A stretch of 64,000 nucleotides of DNA. It comes from Mytilus edulis. Its lineage: Eukaryota; Mollusca; Bivalvia; Mytilida; Mytilidae. The translations under genes and the position numbers were made by a program. The stretch spans positions 4,081,486-4,145,485 of the forward strand of contig NC_092350.1 in assembly GCF_963676685.1 (NCBI RefSeq). The letters are read 5' to 3'. Positions 53,191 to 64,000 of the stretch are shown here, one piece after another. Numbering within the stretch: the stretch's first letter is position 1; each line of letters opens with the position of its first letter. The notes under the pieces were generated by a model that was not told where the DNA came from, ran no database searches, and was given only the letters and a program-made list of their open reading frames with translations.

Positions 53191-56100
53191 TCATCGTGAA
53201 GGATAGCATACTTACATATCTAAAATTTAAAATTATATTAATATAAAGAATTAAAACATTAGGTCGTACTTAAAAAAAAATGAACAATGAGCAAGGTAGT
53301 CTTGAATTTAGCTTTAAAACTGCAGAAATACATTCTTTTGACATTTTTCGAATTGTGTTTACATTGCAATATCAAACCACAATGTACTATTTTATGCATA
53401 GAACATTCAAACATATATTGAAAAGGTATATGAAATGTGTTTGTAAGTAATACACTGTCTATAGTTGTGAGAATAGTGGTTAAAAGGAGAAAAAGATGAC
53501 GGGAGACACATTATCCTGCATATAAGATAATAGCTTTTAGTAAGTTTTTTTTCTACTGCCCTGTTAATAAAAAAAGAAATTATTGAAATAGTGAAAACTA
53601 TAGGTTATTGATGTAGAAAAAAAAGAGACATTTGGAGTGGATTCTTAGAGTGATGATCATGTTTTCTTTTTAAAACGATGAGACATAATTTCCATTGAGA
53701 CAAGGACCAATCAGAGTTCAGATGACACGGTTGAAATCTAAGCAAAAGGTCAGCGTACAGCTTTAAAAAAATAAACCCATACCGTACAATCAACTGTTAC
53801 AGGTCTCACAAAGAAAACATGTAAAAACATTCTTACTAGAAATTCACAAACTTTTTACAAAAACTGCAGGAACAGAAAATGATACAACAAATTCTTAATC
53901 ACATTTTATGAAACAAGTAGATACCACGTGTACAATCAGCATATTGACTGACAAAAAGTCCATTGGCTTATTTACATATTTCGGTCCATTTTGCATCTCT
54001 ATCGTTTCTTGAACTTTCACGCACTATCACATCACCTTCAAGATCAATATGGTTTTAGGAAATCTGTACTAATTAACTTATAGTAGTTCTCTAACATTAT
54101 AACCTTCATTACCATTTTTTATTCCTAATCACAAAATTTCTATAGAACTCTAACTTGCTGTTAATTTTTAGATGAATGTTAACAAATTATGAGATCACGG
54201 CATGATCAGCTGTTTAAGATCTTTATCGCAATGTTTGTTCCACCACATAGATTTATGATTGATATTTTATCGTTGAGTTATTGTAACACCTGTTTTACCG
54301 TCTTGATTTTTTATAATGGTTCATATTTTGAATTTTGCCGGAATCAAAGTATATCAATATAATCAGTATGTGTTTAAGCATCTGTTTAAGAATTACATTA
54401 CACATTTTTTTTATTATCTCATAAATAGTATACAACTTCATTTAATAAAAATACCGATCACCGGTACCCTTCTACCTGTTGTATAATAACCCATCCATGT
54501 GGTCGACGTTGAATAATATATAAAAACGATGATGTGACAGTATTGCAAATGAGAACACTCTCAACAAGAGACCAAATGACACTATAATTAACAGCTATAT
54601 GTAACCCAACGGTCTGAAACAATGCGCAAAACCAATACCGCACAGTCAGCTATAATAAAAGTCCATGAAATGACAAATGTTAAACAATTAAAAAGATGTG
54701 AAAACTAACGTCCCAATTAATGTTCAAAAATATGAACGAAAAACACAGCAACCACTTTTTTTTTATATGCAAGGAACTTTTGCTAAACTATTTAATCCTT
54801 CAATATTTATAATTTATTGATTCATTTAAAGTCAAATAAGGATGAGACCAAGTGTGCACCTAAATGACTTCCGAATCGGCAATTTCAATTGATCTTTATA
54901 AATGCACTCAGGGTAAAATATTAGAAAATTAAAATATCTTCGTACTTTATATGGTCTTTTTCGCCTTATAATTTGAGCGTCATTAAATAGTCTTTTGCAG
55001 ACGAAACTCTCGCCTGTCGTACCCGATTTAAATGATGTTAACTACGATCAGTTGATTACCGTTCAAGCATTTATCAAACCTAGTGAAAATATAATACCGG
55101 CAATGTTCCAAAGTGGATTGCCACCATTACCATGTAAACAGAACAAATGTAAATTCTTCTTTAGAAAATGTACAAAAACTCTAGATTTTGCATTGAAACA
55201 ACAGACACAGATATCAAAAAGCAATATTTTTTTCCCTAGGTCTCAGCCTTAATTGTATTTATTCATTTAAATATATAATTAATTTCATCATCATCAAAGC
55301 TGTGTGTGGCTTTAAGTTTATTGTTGAAGGCCGTACAGTGACCTATAGTTGCTAATTTCCGTGTCATTTGGTCTCTGGTTGAGAGTTGTCTCAATTTGCA
55401 ATCATGTCACACCTTCTTTTTTTTATACAAAAAGGAAATACAGTTAAAGAAAATGAACCGGAAATAGCTGTTCAGAACATTGGATCTCATTTGTTCATCA
55501 TACAGACAAGATGAACATTACGTTAGACGACTAAAAACAGCAATACACCTTGTATATTTATTCCTTTTAATCACTGACTGACAAAACGGTTTGATTCAAT
55601 TGTTCTTTATACCACAATGCATGTTTAAGATACAAAATACCTTGATACAGATCACTTAGATCGTTTTTCGCGGAATATAGCATCCTTTTATGCAATATCC
55701 AAAAACGACAATGAATATCTGCAGACAAAGGAACCGCAAAAGACGAACAGAACAATAAATAATAAAACAATCATTAGTTATGATAGTCTTACATTGTGAA
55801 GAGTCTAATTGCCGTTTCGAAGCTTATTCATCAGCAACCAAGTTTTCAATAAAATCTAAGCTATGCACACCTTAAGAAACACATTAGCTAAGAAATGTAT
55901 ATAATTTGTATAAATGTCATGTCGACATGTTGCTTGAAAAATGAAAAGTTCACAATCGGAATAATAAGTCATTACTGTTGCCGTCAAAATTCCAACCAAT
56001 TATCACCTAACTAGTGATGTGGTTTTCACTAGTATTTATTATGTAAAGGAATAGGTGTATTGCTCTAAAGAGCTTATGTTGGAATTGTTATATGTTATAT

Positions 56101-56291
56101 ATACACTGAGTCAAAATAAAACTTTCGTACTCGTATTTGTTCAGTTTAGTAAGCATAATTTTGTAAATCAAGATTACCACATTGTTGTCCAATTACTGTT
56201 AAACTGTACATTGTCCCGTAGATAACGCAATCTATTTTAAAAATCGAATAGATATGTTTATATCCCAATCGTAAATTGGTGAACTGACACC
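53191..56291. other. Intergenic DNA with dispersed repeats, no gene seen
   Basis: Repeats occur at 54530-54720 ('tattgcaaatgagaacactctc', 'gaccaaatgacac'), 54930-55030 ('cagacgaaactctcgcctgtcg') and 55315-55430 ('gaaggccgtacagtgacctatag'). The open frame over 54995-55250 sits on one of these and has no family resemblance. The promoter of the damaged C1q-type gene is presumably near the end. Confidence 0.4.
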
Positions 56292-57804
56292 ATGTTTCCA
56301 CTTAGTATTGTTGTTGTGGTATTAGGTATTGTGACTTCTAATGGACTGTTATTGGATGGCAGTACGAAGTCTCCGCAAGCAGAGAATATTATGTCAAATG
56401 GTCATTTTGCAACCCTTCTGACTTTCATCTTCGAAGAGCGAAAATCGCGTGAACGGCTGGAAAACGTTGTACAACAGCAAAAACAGGAACTGATCAGCAA
56501 AGGAGACAATTTTAAAAATTGTAGTTGTAAAGACACAGACGTTACGGATGTATAAAAAAACAATACGGAACAATTGCAAAAGGACCTAGACTTACTTCGA
56601 AAGGACTTCAATGCTTTGCAATTACAATTTGCACAGCTCGAATCACGTCTATCAACCCCAGAAGCCATCACAGAAAAACAGGACACGACTGGCTTGAAGC
56701 TAGTAAATAGTGTGACGGGTTTGCATTCTGTTTTTAATTTAGAAAATAAGACAAACATGTTAGAGATTAAAGTTCAAAACACGGAAACCTCCATACAAAC
56801 AACTTTGTCCAGTGCAAACGTTAGATCGCAAGATATGATTGGTCTTTTGAATAAAATAAGGGAAATCGATAATATGACATTGCATTTAGAAAATGAAATT
56901 AAAAAATCAAATGACAAATAAAGGCAATAGTAGTATACCGCTGTTCAAAACTCATAAATCCATGGACAAAAAACTAAATCGGGGTAACAAACTAAAACCG
57001 AGGGAAACGCATTAAATATAAGAGGAGAACAACGACATAACACTAAAATGTAACACACATAGACAAAATCCCACGAGAATAACAAATATAACATATATAT
57101 ATATAACATCAAAACCAAATACATGAATTTGGGATAGACAAGTTCCGTGACACGTCTTATCGCAATGTGAATTTACACTCAAAAATAAGAGAAAACAAAC
57201 GACACAACGTTATAATGTAATACACACAGAAACGAACTATAATATAACCATGGCCATATTCCTGACTTGGTACAGGGCATTTTTAAAGGAAAAAATGGTG
57301 GGTTGAACCAGGTTTTGTGGCATGCCAAACCTCGCACTTTTATGGCCATGTGAAATATAAAATCAAAATGACAACACAGGACTACAATATAAATAAATTG
57401 GAGAACACAATTGACAAAGAATCACACGAACAACAGCCAACAAAAGGCAACAAGTTCAAAATTTTAATACGCCAGAAGTGTATTTTGTCCACACAAGACC
57501 TACGTGTGACGCACAGATACAAAAGTTTGAAAGCCGAAACGAGTAAGCTAGGTGTTGCCGTCGTTGACATTAACAGTAGAAAACAAGATTTCATAGCATT
57601 GGTAAGCAAAACAGAAGATACAAATAATAAGCTCAAATCATTGGAGGCGTATATCAAAAATCAATCGCATTACATTTCACGAATACATTTACTCAATGTC
57701 AAAATATGGAACAGCTTTGAAAAAGGATATTATGAATAACGTAGAGCACTTACAGAATGGTCTTAATGACACATTACTAAAATTGAACAGAATATCAAAT
57801 AGAG
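56292..57804 (+). pseudogene. C1q-type coiled-coil stalk exon, broken copy
   Basis: This is a paralogue of the exon at 60767-61658: signal peptide MFPLSIVVVVLGIVTSNG, then EERKSRERLENVVQQQKQEL, CSCKDTDVTD and KDFNALQLQFAQLESRL. The damage is visible. A TAA stop at 56553-56555 stands where the intact gene has a leucine codon (TTA), with the same frame continuing afterwards. An insertion of about 620 bases of repeat DNA (about 56919-57540) lies between KSND and the VVDINSRKQD segment. A frameshift occurs near 57670-57700, after which the rest continues (LKKDIMNNVEHLQNGLNDTL). The donor site at the end (AGAG|GTAGGT, 57805) is conserved. No C1q-domain exon follows before the next gene. It is most likely a tandem duplicate that lost function. 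Use of the downstream C1q exon by alternative splicing is conceivable but would still meet the stop. Confidence 0.85.
56919..57345 (-). repeat. Repeat inserted in the C1q-type pseudogene
   Basis: From 'aaaggcaatagtagtatacc' to 'gatggtgggttgaacc'-like text ('aaaaatggtgggttgaacc') it is the reverse complement of 58565-58965 with only small differences (for example an extra 'atatatatat' tract near 57095). The remaining insert to about 57540 ('gaacaacagccaacaaaagg', 'cgccagaagtgtattttgtcc') is another dispersed repeat. Confidence 0.8.
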
Positions 57805-57805
57805 G

Positions 57806-58564
57806 TAGGTTATTTAATGACATTTTGGTCCCATATCAAAACACTAGTCCCATATCAAAACACTATCAAACTTTCTTACTATTTCCAACATAAGACTTAG
57901 TTTACAGGCGAGATATGCTCACATATATATATCTTTAAGATTGCGTGTCCTTTCGATGATCTGACAATAAACATACAAGTTAGACTGTTCTCTAACAAAT
58001 ACTGCTGATTTCAATCAAATTGTATAATGTGATTTCATGTAACTTGCTAGACGTGTTGTGTCTATTTTGTTTGCTTTCCATTTCGACAGTGTCCAACCCA
58101 CAGCTTCAATCACCTTGCTATTTGGTTTGTAATAGCGTACATCTGTGCATCCTGCTTTCAAATTATGTTACGATTTTTGTTTCTTGAATATTTTTACTAC
58201 TTTGTGAAATTTTTAATATCCACGGTCTCGATAGGCAAAATGCAGGTTTTTTAGCACGTTATACAGGTTCAATCCCGCCATATTTTGGGAATAGATGATG
58301 TGGCATAAAGTGAGAAATGAGACAACTAACAATATAAAAAATAAGATGTGATATGATTGCCAATAGAACAACTCTCCAGAAGAGACCAAAATGACACAAA
58401 CATTAACCACTATAGGTCACCGTATGGCCTTCGACATACCACAGTGCAAATGGCAAATATATAGGAAGGTATAAAGCAAAAACTTCGATGTGTAACTCTC
58501 ATCAATCGATTAAAAAGAGAGAAACGCATGAACATGTTGCGAGACCAGTTGATTCGAGAGAATA
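57806..58564. other. Intergenic DNA after the C1q-type pseudogene
   Basis: It holds a dispersed repeat at 58325-58480 ('aagatgtgatatgattgcc', 'aggtcaccgtatggccttc'). No C1q-domain remnant was found. Confidence 0.45.
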
Positions 58565-58965
58565 AGTATACAACCCACCATTTTTTCCTTTAAAAATGTC
58601 CTGTACCAAGTCAGGAATATGGCCATTGTTATATTATAGTTCGTTTCTGTGTGTGCTTCATTTTAACGTTGTGTCGTTTGTTTTCTCTTATTTTTGAGTG
58701 TGAATTCACATTAAAAGACGTGTCACGGTACTTATCTATCCCAAATTCATGTATTTGGTTTTGATGTTATATTTGTTATTCTCATAGGATTTTGTCTAAT
58801 GCTTAGTCCGTTTCTATGTGTGTTACATTTTAATGTTGTGTCGTTGTTCACCTCTTATATTTAATGCGTTTTCCTCAGTTTTAGTTTGTTACCCCGATTT
58901 TGTTTTCTGTCCATGGATTTATGAGTTTTGAACAGCGGTATACTACTGTTGCCTTTATTGTAGTC
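58565..58965 (+). repeat. Dispersed repeat, inverted partner of 56919-57345
   Basis: It runs from 'caacccaccattttttccttt' to 'gaacagcggtatactactgttgcc'. High similarity in inverted orientation to the copy inside the pseudogene makes a roughly 400-bp inverted pair about 1.2 kb apart. It contains an internal near-duplication (the 'gtttctgtgtgtg ... ttttaacgttgtgtcgtt' part is repeated at 58810-58850). Confidence 0.8.
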
Positions 58966-59409
58966 TTTTTGTTACTCTTCATATTGTTGTGTCTTTTGGT
59001 CTCACTCTAATCAACCAATTTGTCTTTTATTTATGCAACACTTGTTTCGATTGGTGTTAGAAAATATTATTCGAGTCGTTACTCTACCATCAGTATGTTA
59101 ATCGGTATTGAAAGATCACACGATATTACAGTTTACACCATGTTTATTGTGTTTGATTAGTCGTTAATTTCGATAGTACACTTTTATCTGTCTCATTATC
59201 CTATTTAGTTATTCTTTTTGGCAATAATTTTGCATGATTTTTTGTTTGCTGTTTTTTCATACATTCTTTTTGTTTTTTAATGCTTGATTATAAATAAAAA
59301 AAAGTTCCTCATGTATCGTTTTCTTCTAAACAAACTACGAAGTTGAAGTTAAGTTACAGCTTTGAATATCATCGACTCATGCAAAATAAAAGAATAAAAA
59401 AGATCAAAG

Positions 59410-59845
59410 ATTATAATTAAATATGCAAAACGAACGTTTCGTCCTCATAAAACTCATAAGTGACGCTCGGATCAAAATAGTTAGAGCAAAACAAGTACAA
59501 AGTTGAAGAGCTTGAATGAGGATTCACATTTCCAAACAATAGTGTCAAATACAGTTAAGGTGATCTATGCCTTGGCTAAGAAAGTCCTAGTTTTTTTTAA
59601 TAATTCATACATTTGTAAACAGTAAATTTATATAAAAAAAAAACACTATAAAATTGATATTCATGTCCACACCGAAGTACTTACTACTGGGCTTGTGATA
59701 CCATAGGAGACAAAACTTTCACCAGCAGTGGCATCGACCTAGTTGTGTAAATAGATATCAAAGGTGCCATGCTTATAATTCAATACGTCAGAAGCCCGTT
59801 TCGTTTTCAAAAGACCCATCAGTAACGCTCAGATAAAAACCTGTT
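59410..59845 (+). repeat. Dispersed repeat ('aacgtttcgtcctcataaaac', 'accagcagtggcatcgacc')
   Basis: It is similar along its length to 62545-62950 in the same orientation, and to 35215-35465 in reverse. Non-coding. Confidence 0.65.
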
Positions 59846-59848
59846 TAC

Positions 59849-60148
59849 CTATGTACATTTTTTTGAATTAGGAAAATATTGACAAATTGACGTAGCGTGG
59901 GTTTTGGTAGAACCATTAAGTGTTTTAAATTGCATTTGTATCAACAACCTGATAGCCTTTATCCATTCAGAAAGAGTATCTACGTCTTCTTTGTCACGTG
60001 TAGCCAATTGCCTGGCATAATCCTCTACTGAATCCATCAGTTTTTTTAAGTTGTTTTTCCAATTGATAGATTTAGGCTCACTATATTTCGGACCTTTGGA
60101 TACCAAATTTCGCAGGGAAGTGTTGTAACATATACAGTTGATATTCAT
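59849..60148 (-). pseudogene. N-terminal fragment of a Penelope-like element protein (copy E)
   Basis: The minus-strand frame reads LVSKGPKYSEPKSINWKNNL, then MDSVEDYARQ and EDVDTLSEWIKAIRLLIQ, a pattern I associate with the N-terminal part of the mussel Penelope-like protein preceding the RT. It ends in THATSI, matching the HATPIF at the very start of copy B (8383-8400), after which similarity stops. So this piece supplies the part missing from copy B, with an overlap of about five codons. The short frame is preserved but the element is otherwise absent here. Confidence 0.5.
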
Positions 60149-60766
60149 TTCTTGTATATATAGGACTTAATCAAGATAAAACACAAATAATGAATAAATA
60201 TTTTGTTATGAACAAACTATGGTTTCCTATGGAAATTTGAAAACATGAGAACCCTTATTTTTACCAAAGGTGATAATGAAAAGAACAATAAAAAATCAAT
60301 AACGTTATCTTTATCTCTGCTGTTATTTTGTTAAATAATAAGTCAGAAATACGACATGTGTTATCCATTCGTTTGATGTGTTTTAGCTTTTGATTTTGTC
60401 TTTTGAATTGGGAATTTTCATCTTAAAATTGGAGAGGCTACAGAAATAGGAAAGGAAAAACTAATACCGTGAATAAAATATCATATCTGGAGTTAATATT
60501 ATTTAGCAACACTTCAATACATTACAGCATATCCAAATATACCTATTCATTTATGAAAATAAGTTAAGGTGAGCATATATTGAGATATGACAAGTTTAAA
60601 CTGATAAAGTATTGCATTCTTGTGTTGACATGGTTTTACAGGTAGTACAATAATCTTAACAGTTGATTTAATCATTAAATTATAAACGTATACGTACTTT
60701 GGTCTGTGTTGTAGAGTTGTCTCACTGTGTAGCATACCACATCCTCTTATTGTATGTAAAAGAAAG
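60149..60766. other. Upstream region of the C1q-domain gene
   Basis: It contains a repeat piece at 60345-60425 ('gttatccattcgtttgatgtg') and, immediately before the start codon, a tail of another repeat (60700-60755, 'gtagagttgtctcactgtgtag'). TATAAA occurs at 60681-60686, 81 bases before the ATG, and is a weak promoter candidate. Confidence 0.4.
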
Positions 60767-61658
60767 ATGTTTTCACCAATACTTGTATTATTTATCTTAC
60801 GTATTGTGTCTATCAATGGATTTTTACTGGACAGTAGTACAAAGTTTCCCCTAGCAGGAAGCAGCATGTCAGATACGCATTTCACAACGCTTCTAAATTT
60901 ACTTGTTGAAGAACGAAAATCGCGTGAACAGCTAGAAACCTTTGTACAGCGGCTTCAACAGGAATTGACCAGTAAAGTGGACAGTGTAGGTAGTTGTAAT
61001 TGTAAAGGTCCAGACCTAACCGACAAATTAAATAACCATACAAACCGATTGCAAGATGAACTAGACTTTCTTCGAAAGGATTTCAATGCTTTACAATTAC
61101 AATGTGCACAACTCGATAAACGTCTAGCAACCACAGAGAATACCACAGGATGTCTTCAACATGACATGGATGGTTTAAAGCAGCTGAAGGGTGTGGCAGA
61201 TTTACAGACTGTTTTCAATTTAGAAAATAAGACCAATCATTTAGAAATTAAAGTGCAAAACACGGAACAATCTATGCAAACAATAATGTCCAGTGCCAAC
61301 GCCAGATCGCAAGATATAATTGGTCTTTTGAATAGGATAAAGGCAACTGATAATATGACATCGCATTTAGAAAACGAACTACAAAAATCAAATGGCAGAC
61401 TTAATACGGCCGTTAGCGATATCAATAGTAGGCAGCAGGATGTCTTAGCCTTAGTGAATAAAGCTGAAGCTACAACCCATCAATTAAAATCATTGGAAGT
61501 GTTTATGAAAAATGAAACGCATAACCTCGAGAGCAATATGAATAGTACAATAAGCCAAAGTATTACAGCCGTTAAAAAGGACATGATGAATGACGTACAG
61601 CATTTACAGTTTGGTTTGAATGACACATTGTCAAAATTAGACAGAATGTCAAATAGAG
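60767..61658 (+). CDS. C1q-domain-containing protein, exon 1: signal peptide and coiled-coil stalk
   Basis: The exon starts at an ATG followed by a clear signal peptide (MFSPILVLFILRIVSING) and is open for 297 codons. The stalk has heptad-like patterns (EERKSREQLETFVQRLQQEL, LQDELDFLRKDFNALQLQ, LENELQKSN) with many N-glycosylation motifs (NKT, NMT, NET, NST, NDT) and a small cysteine group (CNCKGPD) that could link chains. The exon ends at AGAG|GTAAGC (donor 61659), splitting a glycine/valine codon after its first base. The C1q exon at 63743 restores the frame. Expected product: a secreted, oligomeric lectin-like defence protein of the large bivalve C1qDC family. Compared with the copy at 56292 it has no stop or insertion. 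Translation continues beyond the donor only for five codons (to 61672). Confidence 0.88.
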
Positions 61659-63742
61659 GTAAGCTATTATGAAGGAACGTTAGATTCAATTCCTAAAAAG
61701 AATTTTGCAATTTGCTCAGACATTTAGTATGACAAGTCTAATAATTTGTTTTATCCAATTTGAATGTCAACTAAAACATTCTTTTATAAAATAGTTGGAA
61801 ATTGAAATAACATCTATAAGTGTAGATTGTGAAACTCACTTATAAAATCAGCAAATGTAATTGTTTTGATTTTAAGCATTTAGTAAAAAAAACATTAACT
61901 CTTGTATATGTTGGACTCGAATCGACGTCCGACCTCTTATCCACGTCCGTTCCTCACATTAGCATCAGATATGATGTCATGTTCATGTAAGTTTCTAAAT
62001 TGACGCTCGATTGTGTATCCCATTTCCGGTTTGTAAATCGACGTTCAACTTTTGAATGAAACCTCATAACGGTTTAATAAAAATATGTATAATTTTAAAT
62101 TAATGCAAACGTGTTTTCATAACTGATTATTGAGGTAGTCTAAACTGGTTATGCTTTCAGTTTTTAAAATGATTTTTTTTTTGTGTAAGAACTGATGTGA
62201 TGTCCAAAGTTAGCGACCTTGTCAGTGGTTGTTTAATGTTAACATGTTTTTCGTTATTTTGATAATTTACTGGCTATGGTAACTCTTCGATTATGTCTAC
62301 TTAAGAAGTGAGACTCGCTTTTCATGTTGATTTTTTTCGGTTTCACAAAAAGGGAGGCTATAAAGGTATAAGAGGAGTAAAATAAGAAAAATACTGAACT
62401 CAGAGGAAAATTCAAAACGGAAAGTCTATAATCGAATGTCAAATCAAATGACAAAACCCATCAAACATATGGAAAACAACTGCCATATTCCCGACTTGGT
62501 ACAGGCATTCTCAAATGCAGAAAATGATGTAGTGAACCTTGTTTTATATAGGAATACAGCTATCATTACAAACGCGCGTTTCGTCTACAAAAGATTCATC
62601 AGTGACGTTCGAATCAAAAAAGTTTAAAAGGCCAAATAAAGTACGAAGCTGAAAAGCATTGAGGACCAAAAGTTCCTAAAAGTTTTGCCAAATACAGCTA
62701 AGACGATATATTCCTGAGATAGAAAAGCTTTAGTCTTTCAAAAATTCAAAGTTTTGTTAACAGTTAATTTATTATTATAAACATATCAATGATAACTCAA
62801 GTCAACACAGAAGTGCTGACTACTGGGCTGGTGATACCCTCGCGGAAATAAATCTCCACCAGCAGTGGCATCGACCAAGTGGTTGTAAATAAACTCATCA
62901 TAGATACCAGGACTAAAATGGTACACTTACGCCAGACGCGCTAAAACACACCAGCAAATAAAGAAAGATAATACAATCACATTAACTGGATGTATAAGTT
63001 TCGAGACACACCAAATGGTATTACCGAAAACAGAGTCCGAAAAAAGATTTCTCAATGCTTCGTTTTTCAAACGCAAAGCCAAACACTTATGAGGACTAAA
63101 CCCTATTGTCGAAAACTTGTTATAGAATAATGCTGCAAGTTTTACAGTTTGTTTTTTTACTGTTAAATTTTGCTTCGTATGATTTCGTCAACTGACCAAA
63201 TACATGCATCTGTTCTCATTCGTATGAATATATGACCTATATCAAATGAAACATAGATTGGAGTGGATCAACGTATTGATAATTTTTCTGCAGATATAAT
63301 AGACCAAAAAGTTTTGGAATGATTTAATCATTATGGAACTTAGTTAGGTGACGTCATTCGGGATTACCTACTTTAGATTCCAATGTTTGTTGTTGCTTTT
63401 ATATCTTAGAATGCCCACAATGTAGACCAACTTTAATAACCTATAAGAAGATTGACAGTTAATTCCTTTAGGGCATTGACTTAATCAGAATTGTTCCTTA
63501 CTTTCTTCAATAATATACCATACACCTTTTAAGCCTCGGAATGATTCAGATAGTTGTATTGTATAGACACCTATTTATTGCTAAGGCTACATGTGCTGTC
63601 CTCAATATTATTTGGATGTTTGTTGTTGGGTTGTCTTATTCACTTATGCCCAACATCTCCTTTTATATCTTTTATCGAACATCCTATAATGTGTATTAGT
63701 CATAGCCTATGTTTTACTTTACAACATAACATTTTTTTTCAG
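61659..63742 (+). other. Intron of the C1q-domain gene
   Basis: Bounded by GTAAGC and TTTTTTTTCAG. It contains dispersed repeats at 62395-62545 ('gacttggtacaggcattctc') and 62545-62950 ('acgcgcgtttcgtctacaa', 'gcagtggcatcgacc'). The small frames inside are not genes. Confidence 0.75.
62395..62950 (-). repeat. Two adjoining dispersed repeats in the C1q intron
   Basis: The first part (62395-62545) is a reverse copy of the 42150-42475 family ('attcaaaacggaaagtc', 'catattcccgacttggtacag'). The second (62545-62950) matches 59410-59845 in the same orientation. Confidence 0.65.
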
Positions 63743-64000
63743 TTGTATTATCGGCTAGAACATCTGTTGGAACAGTAGCAGCTTCAGCAGTTATTCCGTT
63801 TAAACAAGTTCATATTTCACATGGAATTAACGACATAACGTCAATCAGAAATGAAGGGAAATTCACATGTGAGAAATCCGGATTATATCTTATATCTGTT
63901 TATGTGGCTACAAATGCAAATGCTGCTGGATATTATTATGTTTACAAGAATAATCAAGTAGTAGCTACGGCATACAGGCATCCACAATCGTATATTATAA
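63743..64000 (+). CDS. C1q-domain-containing protein, exon 2: C1q domain (partial, runs off the window)
   Basis: After the AG at 63741-63742 the frame joined to exon 1 reads VLSARTSVGTVAASAVIPFK, then GKFTCEKSGLYLISVYVATN and YYYVYKNNQVVATAY. This is the first half of a C1q/TNF-like jelly-roll: the FxxxxxG-L-Y-x-I/F-S/T-x-x-V pattern is the usual core. The second half and stop lie beyond 64000. Together with exon 1 it gives the typical bivalve layout of signal peptide, coiled coil and C1q head. Confidence 0.9.

Noticed and set aside
57317-57739. A separate 140-codon gene
   Set aside because: Only its second half matches the C1q-type stalk. The first half is repeat DNA inserted into the pseudogene exon.
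1-64000. tRNA, rRNA or snRNA genes
   Set aside because: No cloverleaf-like segment with A and B box consensus and no ribosomal RNA signature was recognised by eye. A tRNAscan or Rfam search would settle this.

Overview
The window is AT-rich eukaryotic DNA with introns, LINE and Penelope-like retrotransposons, foldback/MITE-like repeats and a bivalve-type pearl element. The immune genes (Toll-like receptors with one cysteine cluster, and coiled-coil C1q-domain proteins) and the repeat families point to a marine mussel, most probably Mytilus or a close relative. This assignment rests on recalled family knowledge, not on a database search.

Layout. 1-4.4 kb: the 3' end of a split gene (three visible exons, + strand) joining the C-terminal part of an invertebrate Mutator-like transposase-type protein to a DEDDh exonuclease domain; an intron carries a pearl-type repeat with a tetranucleotide microsatellite. 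7.8-10.2 kb: two head-to-tail Penelope-like (PLE) copies, one a 3' remnant and one with most of the reverse transcriptase but a one-base frameshift. 12.3-14.6 kb: a Toll-like receptor pseudogene (- strand) with two frameshifting indels, a stop, a third frameshift and a 66-codon deletion. 18.2-18.85 kb: a smaller TLR relic cut in two by a 5'-truncated PLE. 19-30 kb: mostly non-coding, with hairpin elements, two CATGCG-rich blocks in inverted orientation and another decayed PLE. 30.9-33.4 kb: an intact TLR gene (- strand) whose start-codon region is triplicated upstream. 35.6-42.1 kb: an inferred TA-flanked element with 30-bp terminal inverted repeats, filled with a 427-bp tandem repeat and invaded by a young 5'-truncated L1/Tx1-like LINE with a 15-bp target duplication. 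47.5-50.0 kb: a second intact TLR (+ strand). 56.3-57.8 kb: a broken C1q-type stalk exon. 60.8-64 kb: an apparently intact C1q-domain gene (stalk exon, 2.1-kb intron, C1q exon running off the window).

Taken together this is an innate-immune neighbourhood with gene birth and death: four TLR copies (two intact, one multi-lesion pseudogene, one relic) and two C1q-type copies, embedded in active-looking repeats. The intact TLRs are predicted single-pass membrane receptors signalling through a cytoplasmic TIR domain. The C1q-domain protein is predicted to be secreted and oligomeric through its coiled-coil stalk. No rRNA, tRNA or CRISPR feature could be supported. Exon boundaries are read by eye from splice consensus and frame continuity.
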